A stretch of 33,569 nucleotides of DNA from Oscillospiraceae bacterium (GCA_015065285.1 SVQP01000022.1:1-33569); one strand, 5' to 3'. Counted from the stretch's first letter, positions 25,601-33,504 are shown. Notes: a model not told the origin generated them from the letters alone. A program made the numbers and translations.

Positions 25601-28600
25601 TCGCCAGCATCGGTAACCTTTTGTGGTTTGCCGAGCAGGTCAATGCAGGCAACTATGCGCTCAATGCAAGATTGATCAATAACATCGTGGGCGACGTGAC
25701 CTTCAGAGACTATCAATGGGTACCGATCGGTGGCTCTAGTGTGGATGACACCACGATTGGCTATGAGGGTGTCTTTGACGGCCAGGGATATGCCATCGCG
25801 CTTTTCCCCGAGGATATGCTGGTTGAGGGAGATGCGGTGATGGGTCTGTTCGGCACCTTGAAATCCGGTGCTGTGGTCAAGAACCTGTCTATCTCCAACA
25901 GAATCGACGGATATCTCTCCACCAACGGAACCACATACACCTATGACGGTGAATATACCTTATACTTTGGTCTGATCGCAGGTCGTGTTCTGGAGGGCGC
26001 AACCGTATCGGGCTGCAGAGTTGCTAACAGCACAGTCTCTATCTCCAACGGTGTGCTTGGCGGCATCGTGGGTATCAATTACGGCACTGTCGAAAACTGC
26101 GTATCCTACGGCATGACGCTCAGCGGTCCTGAGGGCAGAGTGGGCGGCATCGTTGGCGACTATAACGGTGGAACTGTTGAAAACTGCTATACCACCCATC
26201 AGAACCTTGGTTCCACCGCAGCCGGCTTTGTCGGCACTGCTGTGAGCTGTGAGGCGGGGATTGAAGACGCAAGAATGGCGTCGGGCGAGATTGCCTATAA
26301 GATGAATGCTTACGTTGGCGACGCGTCTTGCTGGTATCAGAACGTAGGCGAGGGCGGACCTCTTTGCAAGAGCGAGGATAAGCACATCGGCAAGATCGTG
26401 TATAAGCGCGATTTCGGTGCAATCGTTCTGTACTCCAACAATGAGGGCAAGTTTATACTCAAGTCCGACTGCACCATTCCTGCCGGCGCAACCTTAACGG
26501 TTCCCAAGGGCATTATCTTGGAAATCGCCGAGGGCGTTACGCTGACCAATCAGGGCACTCTGATTGTGAACGGCACGCTGCAGGGAAAGGGAACTCTTGC
26601 AGGGGAGGGCACGTTCAGCATCACGGATCTTGAAGCTGAGCATATTACCGTACCTGCAGACTTTACCTTTGACGGTGCAAATCATTATGATGAGATCGTA
26701 GGAAATCTGGAATCCAAGCTGGTGATCATGGGCAAAACCTTTGCAATCACCGGATATACGCGCAGCCTTGATTTCACAGCTGTGCAAGATGCAGGGCAGT
26801 ATACAGTTACCTATGCGTCTGCATCCGAAACAATTACCCTTACCTTCAGAGTGAACGTTTTGCAGCTTGAGGATGCGCAGATCTCTCTGGAGAGCACAAC
26901 GCTTTCCTATAACGGCAGAGCGCAGGAGCCTCTGCCACTTCTGCAGGGCTATACAATTGAGCTTGGCAGAGACTACTACGTTACCTATGAAAACAACCTT
27001 TCTGCCGGAGAGGCTACAGCAACCATCCACTTCCGCGGCAACTATGCAGGCGAGTTTACAAGAACCTTTACCATTCAGAAAGTGGAGATCGGTACAAGCG
27101 CAACGGCACAAGTGCCTGACGAGATCATCTTCACGGGTCTTGTGCTTGATCCCGTTTCTGTTACCGTAAACGGTGTCGCACTGGTGCGTGATGTGGACTA
27201 TACGGTGGAATATCAGAATAACGTCTACCCGGGTAATGCGACCGCAGTCGTTGTCGGCATCGGCTCTGTAACAGGGCAGGCAACGCTTAGCTTTGAGATT
27301 TCCAAGCCTGCATTCAGTGTCACAGTGCTCGATCAGATCTTACCGTATCATGAGGACAGCAACGTAAAGTCCTTTGATCATACCAAGTATGAGGGCGAGG
27401 GCTTGGTGGAAGGGCACACCGTCGTGCTTGGAGCTGTTCTGGGAGGCGATGAGGAGATCACGGTAGTGCAGATCCTGGATGCCAACGGCATTGACGTTTT
27501 GGAATACTACGATCTGACGATTCTTGCTAAAGGCAAGTACCACATGTTCTATGAAACCTACAGATGGGATACCACCGATGGCTCGCACTGGCGCGAATGT
27601 GTCTATAACTGCGACGAGGTGATTGACTTTGAGCCGCACCATGGCGGTACTGTTACCTGTACGGATGATGCAATCTGTATTGACTGCGGTGTTACCTATG
27701 AATATGCTACGGGTGAACACACCTACGTAAACGGTGTCTGCGCATGCGGATATGAATCCGGCTACGTGCTTGTCGTTGACCAGGACGGTAACGGTCAGCA
27801 CAGCGGTAGCGAAACCGGTTACTCTGCCGGCTTGATCCACATGATTTTCTATTATCCCGATAAGCAATTTGTCGTAGTCAAGGATTTTGAAGGCGAATTT
27901 GCAGGCGTTGGTCAGAATGATTCCACCATTACGTTGGATCTGTTCGGTCACACCATTGACATGACAAACGGCATGTACGGCCTTGCTATGCAGGCGGAAA
28001 ATCTTTCGGTGATCTTCAAGAGCACCGTCGAGCGGGAAGGCAAGCTGATCGGTGCGACCTCGGTTGCAATGGCAGCCGTTACCTTTACGCTGGATCATGT
28101 ACGCCTTGAAGGTAGCCTTTACAACAACGGCACAATTTACGTGCAAAACGGTGCTTCGCTGTATGCCGAGATCACCAATAACGGCACTATCTATTTGCCC
28201 GAGGGGTATGATATTTCCACCATCGTTTCCTATAGCGGCAGCGGAAAGCTGTACGTTGGTAGCTTCGAATTCGCATATAATGCAGAGAGCGGCAAGCTTG
28301 AATGCGCACAGGATCACGCGTGGGTAGATGCGGATTGCACGCATGCAAAGCATTGCAGCCGTTGCCGGGCAACCGAGGGTGAGGCGCTCGGACACGAGTC
28401 GAGCGGTCCCGCTACCTGCGAAGCAGACGAATACTGCACCGTATGCGATAGCGTTATCACTCCCAGATTGGGGCACTCTCCCGAAACCACCCCCGCAGTC
28501 GATCCCGACTGTGAGAACGTTGGATATACCGAGGGCACGCATTGCGCAAGATGCGATCACGTCATCATAGCCCCCGAGGAAATTCCCGCAACCGGTCATA

Positions 28601-30804
28601 CCGAGGGTGAAATCGTTGAAGAGAACCGCACAGCACCCACTTGCACGCAAACCGGCAGCTATGAAAACGTAGTCTACTGTACCGTTTGCAATGCAGAGCT
28701 GAGCAGAGAACAGGTAGAGGTAGAAGCACTCGGTCACACCGAAGGCGAGATCGTCGTTGAAAATCAAGTCTCTCCCGACTGCACAGAGGCTGGTGGCTAT
28801 GATAACGTCACTTATTGTACTGTTTGTAACGCAGAGCTGAGCAGAGAGCACGTTGAAATCGAGGCGACTGGTCACACAATGGGCGGTTGGCACCGGACCG
28901 TTGAGCCTACCTGCACACAAGAGGGGCAGAGCAGAATCGATTGCGAAATCTGCGACTACTATGAAACCGAAGTGCTTGAGGCACTTGGACATTCTCAGGG
29001 CTCGACCTTTGAAGAAAACCTTGTTGATCCTACCTGCACCGAGCAAGGCAGCTATGACAGAGTAACTTACTGCGGAATCTGCTCTGCAGAGATGAGCCGC
29101 GAGCACGTGACCACCGAGGCGCTCGGTCACGGTGAGAGCGAGATTGTTGTAGAAAACAACGTCGATTCCACCTGCACGCAAACCGGCAGCTACGAAAACG
29201 TAGAATATTGCTTGGTGTGCAGAGCAGAGCTGAGCCGTGAAACTGTTGTGACCGATGCACTTGGTCATCATATGGGCGCGTGGCATCAGACTGTTGCACC
29301 TACCTGCACAGAGCAAGGTCAGAGCAGAAGCGATTGCAGCAGATGCGATCACTTTGAAACCGAAACGGTATCCGCACTTGGACACACCGAGGGCGAAGCG
29401 GTGGAAAGAAACCGCACAGAGCCCACTTGCACACAAAACGGCAGCCATGATAACGTGGTCTTTTGCACCGTTTGCCACGAGGAGCTGAGCCGTCAGACTG
29501 TTGTGGAAGATGCACTTGGTCACAACCATGGCGAGGCTGTGGAAGAAAACCGCGTAGAGCCTACCTGCATACAGAACGGTATTCATGATATCGTCGTATA
29601 CTGTACCGTTTGCTATACAGAACTGAGCCGTGATACTGCTGAAATAGATGCACTGGGACATTCCGAGGGCGAGACGGTTACGGAAAACAGAATTGCAGCA
29701 ACCTGCACGCAGAGTGGTAGCCATGAAAATGTTGTCTACTGTACCGTTTGCCGCGAGGAGTTGAGCCGTGAAACTATCATAACGGATGCACTGGGACATT
29801 CCGAGGGCGAGACGGTTACGGAAAACAGCATTGCAGCAACCTGCACGCAGAATGGTAGCCATGATAACGTGGTCTACTGTACCGTTTGCCGCGAGGAGTT
29901 GAGCCGTGAAATTATCATAGCGGATGCACTGGGGCACACTGAAGAAACAGATGCTGCAATTGCACCCACCTGCACCGAAACGGGCTTGACTGAAGGAAAG
30001 CACTGCACTACCTGTAATGAGGTTATTGTGGCACAAGAGATTGTTGATGCACTTGGTCACACCGAAGAGGATGTATCGGGCAAGGACGCTACTTGTACAG
30101 AAGCAGGCTTGACAGATGGTAAGAAGTGTACGGTATGCGGCACTATTACCGATCCGCAGCAGGAAATTCCCGCAACCGGTCATGATTATGACGCTGCCCA
30201 AACTGCGCCTACCTGCACACAAAAGGGCTATACAACCTACACCTGCCATTGCGGTGATCACTATACCGCAGACGAGGTAGCAGCGCTTGGCCATAGCTAC
30301 GGTGATTGGGTTATTACCAAGCAGCCTACCGCAACCGAAGAGGGAAGTCGCGAACAGTCCTGCACCGTATGTGGTGACACGGTGACGGAATCCATCCCGG
30401 CAACAGGCGAGGAAACCACCGAGGAAATCACAACCGAGGAAATCACCGAGGAAATCACCACCGAGGAGATTACAACCGAGGAGATTACAACCGAGGAGAT
30501 CACAACCGAGGAGATTACAACCGAGGAGATCACCACCGAAGAGATCACCACCGAAGAGATCACCACCGAAGATGTGACCACGGAGGATCTAACTACCCAA
30601 GAAAACACCACGGGAGAAATCACTACCGAAGACGTCACAACAGAAAATGTGACCACCCAGGAAGTGCCAACTGAATCCCGGACAGTTGAAGAGCAAACCT
30701 CTTCCGAATCCGAAAGCAGCTGCAATGGCGTCCTTGGTGCAGGCGCTATCCTGCTCATTCTAGTAATGGGTATAGGCATAGCTTTCAAAAAGAGGGAAGA
30801 CTGA
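22681..30804 (+). CDS. Giant repeat-rich surface protein (GLUG blocks, Ig-like domains, Cys-rich repeats)
   Basis: 2707 aa. Signal peptide at 1-32 (cleavage near ASAQ). Three GLUG-containing blocks follow (about residues 80-216, 527-823 and 970-1187), recognisable by GTFDGNGYSISG, GGIVGD, GGTVENC and YCTNYGDITG strings, probably beta-helical. Small Cys/His-rich spacers sit between them (about 324-417 and 890-960). Ig-like modules of the DYTVEYQNN type span about 1337-1540. From about 1874 to 2574 run some 15 copies of a Cys-rich unit (PTCTQxGSxxNVVYCTVCxxELSRE ... ALGH). A Thr/Glu linker of ITTEE units (2579-2664) leads to the membrane tail CNGVLGAGAILLIL with end KKRED. Start after TGAGGT. 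Probably a surface adhesin or glycan binder; no catalytic domain seen. Confidence 0.88.
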   Translation: MTKKVKVKVALLSLIAALTLLIGVPFIQASAQVPTLPETEYVSPKTPSEPVPYDGVPLTPLQITSANYRTLGLTDENWSQYNGYYAIRNAKELYGFAALVRATDPPKQNAVLLADIVINTTVSVENGATYTWDYLVSDPTDSVYTDGYGGTFDGNGYSISGIYMPKDEANLGIIGGISGTGVVKNLVLKNSVFIANGSAATIACNNYGMISSCRIESSVILHRDSLMSSTASGIGNAEQTTQTVSGGRKTFTGGIENCFSNVTLSLPATENEALKKAGVIASELDSKTKVNNNYGIRSGEYDLIATTSLDEAGKWTTLTTQNDAHTCIPITHNQVNGTCERTGLSAHTYCAVCLKVLSGEKTVLYGHLSDEFFYTQSKTDWTLHDKRYVCCTEIAHSEAHTFVNEQCSTCGYELLTRESYSENVYAALKEQNVTLTADLTLPEGDTLWIPSGYTLTVPEGIVLTINGDLINAGTLNNAGGTIMTGEYSGVGTVNCQPTALYHPTYNEDGFCSFCSDETHPEAAPLVDGYYQIGNVGQLMWFSNHVGQGNASANAKLTADIVFNEGDLSGLNGKTDGYRLWTPIGMIMNHDTGIDSFVNYTGTFDGDGHTISGLYHFDYWSYGGFAGLVSKLGQGGVIKNVTIKDSYFATSSYVGAILGENRGGTVENCHNVNTTIASAARAGGIVGDITSGTVRYCTNRGAVKFFMVNDGLAFGFTEFGGIAGNVAGTLEYCTNYGDITGNEIGGVGGITGQVYQGIVRHCVNEGDVTVSDGTNFGGITGYQYHGTLSYNINYGTIQGGNLVGGIIGNPLGNGGRYTHNYTVSEKAVGVGSYSGCFTITEAELANGRLAFELGIGQQIGVDARPYVGGPAVYAFFDQQGTLSYTNDADYVCHHAGGTPTCTTQAVCQGCRHPYGEIPEGLHDLQYTGGDWVLHCTICGGRCGEVQPHDTSWSNYCRICGDWFKPELSEDGFYEIASIGNLLWFAEQVNAGNYALNARLINNIVGDVTFRDYQWVPIGGSSVDDTTIGYEGVFDGQGYAIALFPEDMLVEGDAVMGLFGTLKSGAVVKNLSISNRIDGYLSTNGTTYTYDGEYTLYFGLIAGRVLEGATVSGCRVANSTVSISNGVLGGIVGINYGTVENCVSYGMTLSGPEGRVGGIVGDYNGGTVENCYTTHQNLGSTAAGFVGTAVSCEAGIEDARMASGEIAYKMNAYVGDASCWYQNVGEGGPLCKSEDKHIGKIVYKRDFGAIVLYSNNEGKFILKSDCTIPAGATLTVPKGIILEIAEGVTLTNQGTLIVNGTLQGKGTLAGEGTFSITDLEAEHITVPADFTFDGANHYDEIVGNLESKLVIMGKTFAITGYTRSLDFTAVQDAGQYTVTYASASETITLTFRVNVLQLEDAQISLESTTLSYNGRAQEPLPLLQGYTIELGRDYYVTYENNLSAGEATATIHFRGNYAGEFTRTFTIQKVEIGTSATAQVPDEIIFTGLVLDPVSVTVNGVALVRDVDYTVEYQNNVYPGNATAVVVGIGSVTGQATLSFEISKPAFSVTVLDQILPYHEDSNVKSFDHTKYEGEGLVEGHTVVLGAVLGGDEEITVVQILDANGIDVLEYYDLTILAKGKYHMFYETYRWDTTDGSHWRECVYNCDEVIDFEPHHGGTVTCTDDAICIDCGVTYEYATGEHTYVNGVCACGYESGYVLVVDQDGNGQHSGSETGYSAGLIHMIFYYPDKQFVVVKDFEGEFAGVGQNDSTITLDLFGHTIDMTNGMYGLAMQAENLSVIFKSTVEREGKLIGATSVAMAAVTFTLDHVRLEGSLYNNGTIYVQNGASLYAEITNNGTIYLPEGYDISTIVSYSGSGKLYVGSFEFAYNAESGKLECAQDHAWVDADCTHAKHCSRCRATEGEALGHESSGPATCEADEYCTVCDSVITPRLGHSPETTPAVDPDCENVGYTEGTHCARCDHVIIAPEEIPATGHTEGEIVEENRTAPTCTQTGSYENVVYCTVCNAELSREQVEVEALGHTEGEIVVENQVSPDCTEAGGYDNVTYCTVCNAELSREHVEIEATGHTMGGWHRTVEPTCTQEGQSRIDCEICDYYETEVLEALGHSQGSTFEENLVDPTCTEQGSYDRVTYCGICSAEMSREHVTTEALGHGESEIVVENNVDSTCTQTGSYENVEYCLVCRAELSRETVVTDALGHHMGAWHQTVAPTCTEQGQSRSDCSRCDHFETETVSALGHTEGEAVERNRTEPTCTQNGSHDNVVFCTVCHEELSRQTVVEDALGHNHGEAVEENRVEPTCIQNGIHDIVVYCTVCYTELSRDTAEIDALGHSEGETVTENRIAATCTQSGSHENVVYCTVCREELSRETIITDALGHSEGETVTENSIAATCTQNGSHDNVVYCTVCREELSREIIIADALGHTEETDAAIAPTCTETGLTEGKHCTTCNEVIVAQEIVDALGHTEEDVSGKDATCTEAGLTDGKKCTVCGTITDPQQEIPATGHDYDAAQTAPTCTQKGYTTYTCHCGDHYTADEVAALGHSYGDWVITKQPTATEEGSREQSCTVCGDTVTESIPATGEETTEEITTEEITEEITTEEITTEEITTEEITTEEITTEEITTEEITTEEITTEDVTTEDLTTQENTTGEITTEDVTTENVTTQEVPTESRTVEEQTSSESESSCNGVLGAGAILLILVMGIGIAFKKRED
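28594..30410 (+). repeat. Tandem Cys-rich coding repeats
   Basis: About 14 in-frame units, mostly 46 or 39 codons, each with a PTCTxxG and a CxxC motif and closing in ALGH or ATGH. The order is mixed: pairs of the long form alternate with the short MGxWH form early on. Units at about 29647-29784 and 29785-29922 are nearly identical over 138 bases, a recent duplication. Confidence 0.85.
30415..30600 (+). repeat. 15-bp coding minisatellite (ITTEE linker)
   Basis: About ten consecutive copies of a 15-base unit encoding ITTEE, with one shortened 12-base unit (ITEE) near the start, grading into degenerate TTED/TTEN copies to about 30670. Length change would stay in frame and alter only the linker. 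Confidence 0.85.
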
Positions 30805-30833
30805 TTTCCCAAAATCAACGTCAAAAACCCCAA

Positions 30834-30863
30834 GGGGCTGCCGCTTTGCGGCAGCCCCCTTTT
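30834..30863 (+). terminator. Terminator of the giant surface gene
   Basis: GGGGCTGCCGC, loop TTT, GCGGCAGCCCC, then CTTTTC: an 11-bp perfect GC-rich stem 30 bases after the stop codon. Confidence 0.9.
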
Positions 30864-30897
30864 CGGAGAATTTCAACCATGAGTATCAGAGAGCACC

Positions 30898-31795
30898 TGC
30901 CGGTCATGAATGAGATCCATGTGGTATCATCGTCTATACAGACCTCTTCACGACCGCACTTTTCATAATGAGAATTATCCCGTCTAAAAATGACCGATTC
31001 GTGCTTGTCTTTCTTGATTTTTCCTTCACGCACGAGCCGTTCCTTTTCACCCCGGATACGCTCAAGCAAAGCCTCTGCAGGCTCGTCTGATGGGTCCTGT
31101 GGGACGAGCTTTCCTTGTACTGCCCATTGGAGGATGGACTTCTTCAATTGCTCCGGGAAAGATGTATTTAGCCTTGTTAGCGTTTGCTCTGTATCGTCAT
31201 ATTGCTCTAGCAAGGGTTCGTACTTTGCGATTTCACTTACGATACGTTTTTGCTCTGCTAACGGAGGCACAGGCAAGAGCATAGCCTTTAAGGTGTTGAC
31301 ACTAACACCCCCAATAATTCCAGTGGTGTTTTCCTTAAATGCAGCCTGAAACAGTGGGCTCTGAAGATAATAGTATAAAAATTTGTAGTCTATTCCATAT
31401 GACACAAAGCAGCACAGCTTATTGCCAAAACAAACGTCTTGATTCGTGAACGCGATTTTTCGACCAGCGCTACCACCTTCTATGCATAAGAGAATGCTAT
31501 CCTTGGGGGCTATTCTAAATTGATCCTTGGCTAAAGGTATCCTGACACCATTGTCATACGTAATAACGTGGTCAAAACCTACATCCTTTGTACCAATGTA
31601 ATATCGACCATCTGAAAGCCCTGTGTAATGAAGTTTCTTTTCTGTTTCATTTATGCTGTTGCCGGTATACATATCATTGACGGCGGCCAAACGACACCAC
31701 TCCCAAGTATCAGGAATGTCAAAGGGAACTTCAAGTTCTACGGTCTCATTGCCGATTTTCTCATAAGGAGTATTATAAGAACAGAATTCAATAAA
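30898..31795 (-). pseudogene. hsdS: Truncated type I restriction specificity subunit (hsdS)
   Basis: The frame shows a single target-recognition half: VPFDIPDTWEWCRL, the PLAEQKRIVSEIAKYEPLLEQY coiled-coil boundary, and KSILQWAVQGKLVPQDPSDEPAEALLERI, all standard for HsdS. It then enters the region that normally starts the second half (KHESVIFRRDNSHYEK) but breaks off near 30900 into unrelated residues. The 5' end is also lost: there is no credible start codon before the conserved part, and the frame begins inside the neighbouring promoter. No hsdM or hsdR is in the window. It may be an orphan cassette once used in specificity switching, or debris. Confidence 0.8.
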
Positions 31796-31800
31796 TCGTG

Positions 31801-31829
31801 TTGAAAAATGAGAGAAATTGTGGTATAAT
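31801..31829 (+). promoter_or_regulatory. Promoter before the vWA and ADP-ribosylglycohydrolase fragments
   Basis: TTGAAA (31801-31806), 17 bases ending TGG, TATAAT (31824-31829). It falls at the breakpoint between the hsdS and vWA remnants. Confidence 0.55.
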
Positions 31830-31832
31830 AGT

Positions 31833-32090
31833 AGCGAGCAAGTCAAAAAAATGATAAAGCGCCAAGAAGAGCGATATGGCTGGGAGTTCGTTTTTGTTGC
31901 TGCAAATATTGATGCTGTTCACACTGCGGAGACAATTGGAATTCGCCGCGAGCGCGCTGCCAATTATCGTCAGGATGCGGAGGGAACGGAAATGTTGTTC
32001 TGCGCAATGAGCGAGGCTGTTACGTCTTATAGAAAAGGAAAGAAGGTTTCGGACAGCTGGTCCAAGAACCTGGATGAAGATAACCATTAA
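31833..32090 (+). pseudogene. C-terminal fragment of a vWA-domain protein
   Basis: About 85 codons reading VKKMIKRQEERYGWEFVFVAANIDAV, then TAETIGIRRERAANY and GTEMLFCAMSEAVTSYR. This matches the last third of small bacterial von Willebrand A proteins; the metal-site half (DxSxS) is missing. ATG 31851 could start a short product but has a poor ribosome site. It is followed 30 bases later by an ADP-ribosylglycohydrolase fragment. Confidence 0.65.
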
Positions 32091-32120
32091 TTTTATATAT
32101 AGCATGGGAAAGGTGTTAAT

Positions 32121-32417
32121 ATGTTGCAAAAAATAAAAGCGGTCATGCTTGGACACGCGGTTGGTGATGCGCTCGGTGTTCCGGTAGAGTTCTGCTCGCG
32201 AGAAGAGTTGGATGCACAACCCGTAACAGATATGATGGGATGGGGGTCTTATCCTGTCCCGGAGGGATGCTGGTCTGATGATACGAGCATGGCACTTGCT
32301 ACATTGGACAGTTTGAAAAAGGGACGCGTTGATTTCAATGAAATAATGGACAATTTTGTAATGTGGTTAAGTAACGATGACTACACCCCGACTGGTGAAG
32401 CATTTGATGTACTTTGA
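32121..32417 (+). pseudogene. N-terminal fragment of an ADP-ribosylglycohydrolase
   Basis: 98 aa against 260-300 in intact members. It contains the family opening IKAVMLGHAVGDALGVPVEF and the metal-binding WSDDTSMALATLDSL (about residues 54-68), then stops right after YTPTGEAFDVL where intact proteins continue into the second helical half and its C-terminal Asp-rich metal site. AAAGGTG precedes the ATG. It removed ADP-ribose from proteins or DNA in its intact form; this piece is unlikely to be active. Its TGA overlaps the next start (TGATG). Confidence 0.78.
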
Positions 32418-32638
32418 TGAGAAGAATATTTAAGACCCTTTCTATGAGCGAGGAAGAGTTGAAAAAAATGTTCCCGCCGACCGAGCTTGAAATCGTCACA
32501 TTTCGTTTTGGCATCGCAACCGGACATCCTCAAACCATCGAGGACACAGCGGCTAAGTTCAATACCAATGTTGACCGCATAAGACAAATCGAAGCCAAGT
32601 TTATTCGAAAAGTCAACCGGCAGTGGGAAAATGCATAA
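32417..32638 (+). CDS. Small sigma-70 region-4-like protein
   Basis: 73 aa. Residues about 24-65 read like sigma region 4: LEIVTFRFGIATGHPQTIED followed by TAAKFNTNVDRIRQIEAK, including the helix-turn-helix end RIRQIEAK that is nearly invariant in primary sigma factors. There is no region 2, so it cannot be a full sigma factor; it may be a regulatory mini-protein or a piece left by the same deletion that cut the preceding gene. ATG 32417 lacks a clear ribosome site; ATG 32444 is an alternative. Confidence 0.6.
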   Translation: MRRIFKTLSMSEEELKKMFPPTELEIVTFRFGIATGHPQTIEDTAAKFNTNVDRIRQIEAKFIRKVNRQWENA

Positions 32639-32660
32639 ACAATAAAACGCGATGTCTAAT

Positions 32661-32687
32661 AAAGAAAAAGCCCCGTCATTGGGGCTT
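32661..32687. terminator. Bidirectional terminator between convergent small genes
   Basis: AAGCCCC and GGGGCTT arms (32668-32674, 32681-32687) with a six-base loop. The minus strand has a strong T tract (TTTTTCTTT); the plus strand has ATCTTTTT. Confidence 0.75.
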
Positions 32688-32702
32688 ATCTTTTTGCGCG
32701 GA

Positions 32703-33074
32703 TTAAAGGGTAATCGTTTCGCCGGTGATGATGTCAACTACCTTTGTGCCGGCTCCAAATGCGCTGCGCATCTCCGCGATTTCTTCGGCGCTGTGGGGCT
32801 TTCGGTTTCGACGGTATTCTTCAAGGAACTCTGCGTTCTCTGCGGCACGTGCGGCCTCTGTGGCGCTCCTGTCGGCCTTGTCGGTCACCAGGGCAAGCTT
32901 CTCAAGCATGTCGTCCATCAAGGCGCGTCCGATGCAGTTCCTTGCGACTCCGTTTTCATCAATCGTAATTTTGTCTGCCTCGAGGTCCGCTTTGATGCGG
33001 GCAAGCTCTTTCTCTGCTTCTGCCTTCCAAAAGGCTCCGAGGTCGCCGTTCAACTCTTTCATAAATCTTGTCAT
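32703..33074 (-). CDS. Small mobile-element-type hypothetical protein
   Basis: 123 aa, very charged and helical, with FWKAEAEKELARIKADLEAD near the start, ENGVARNCIGR at about 43-53, an Ala-rich coiled-coil-like stretch (TEAARAAENAEF) and the end PHSAEEIAEMRSAFGAGTKV plus VVDIITGETITL. Similar small proteins accompany integrative elements and prophages in Clostridia (from memory). I start at ATG 33074, with GAAGGAGGATTTTACA in front, rather than at the upstream ATG 33116. Function unknown. Confidence 0.75.
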   Translation of the reverse strand: MTRFMKELNGDLGAFWKAEAEKELARIKADLEADKITIDENGVARNCIGRALMDDMLEKLALVTDKADRSATEAARAAENAEFLEEYRRNRKPHSAEEIAEMRSAFGAGTKVVDIITGETITL

Positions 33075-33210
33075 TGTAAAATCCTCCTTCAAAGGTAATC
33101 TTGTTTTGTTGTACACATATTAACTCTAAAGCGGGGAAATAGCAAGTAAATATTCGATAATAAATTACACAATTATTTGGCGCATAAATTGTGTAAAAGT
33201 GGCGCTAAAA

Positions 33211-33270
33211 CAATAAAAAAACGGAATGGTCAATAAAAAAACGCAATGCCCAATAAAAAAACGGAATGAA
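33211..33270. repeat. Three tandem 20-bp iteron-like repeats
   Basis: CAATAAAAAAACGGAATG plus two variable bases, repeated at 33211, 33231 and 33251; the middle copy has C for one G. The 20-base period is not a multiple of three, so it is not a coding repeat. It lies in the gene-free right end. Confidence 0.8.
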
Positions 33271-33281
33271 AATAGAAAAGA

Positions 33282-33420
33282 AAAGAACCGCCCGGGAGAA
33301 TTAATCCTAGACGGTTCTTTATGCTTTCAGATGTTGGAAATAGGGCAAAAAAGCCTTAAAAACCCTGAAAAAGCGCCAAAAAGGCAAAAAAAAAGGACTA
33401 TAATTCTATCAAAATCATAG
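33282..33420. other. Two hairpins in the gene-free right end
   Basis: AAGAACCG/CGGTTCTT (about 33284-33319) and AAGGACTAT/ATAGTCCTT (about 33391-33424) are inverted repeats enclosing 13 to 20 bases; the first is followed by a T-containing tract. I see no gene here; the one forward frame is Lys/Asn-rich and lacks a ribosome site. Confidence 0.5.
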
Positions 33421-33428
33421 TCCTTATT

Positions 33429-33475
33429 TGGTCTGAGTGACAAGACTTGAACTTGCGGCCTCTACCACCCCAACG
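33429..33475 (-). other. tRNA-like 3' fragment, candidate attachment site
   Basis: Read on the minus strand it ends CACTCAGA-CCA, preceded by a perfect T-arm (GCAAG, loop TTCAAGT, CTTGT) and then a D-loop-like GGGGTGGTAGAGG, with no anticodon arm between and no 5' acceptor strand CTGAGTG within 80 bases. It is thus not a functional tRNA but the type of tRNA 3' identity block that tyrosine recombinases use as an att core. Confidence 0.5.
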
Positions 33476-33504
33476 CAGATCCATCGAAGATTATCGCGGA
33501 ATAA

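Noticed and set aside
24304..25716. 470-codon antisense frame inside the giant gene
   Set aside because: Mirror of the GLUG region; no start signal or domain. The sense frame has clear family motifs.
27340..30294. 984-codon open frame antisense to the giant surface gene
   Set aside because: It is a by-product of the repeats and biased codons on the other strand: no ribosome site, no recognisable domain, and its repeated Cys/Ala-rich segments mirror the sense repeats.
28594..30410. Possible CRISPR array because of regularly spaced repeats
   Set aside because: The repeats are in-frame protein units of 117-138 bases that encode conserved Cys motifs; there are no short identical repeats with unique spacers and no cas genes.
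33226..33420. Forward 64-codon frame
   Set aside because: It runs through the non-coding 20-base repeats, is made of Lys/Asn codons from A runs, and lacks a ribosome site.
33429..33475. Complete tRNA gene on the minus strand
   Set aside because: No 5' acceptor strand complementary to CACTCAG and no anticodon arm within reach.
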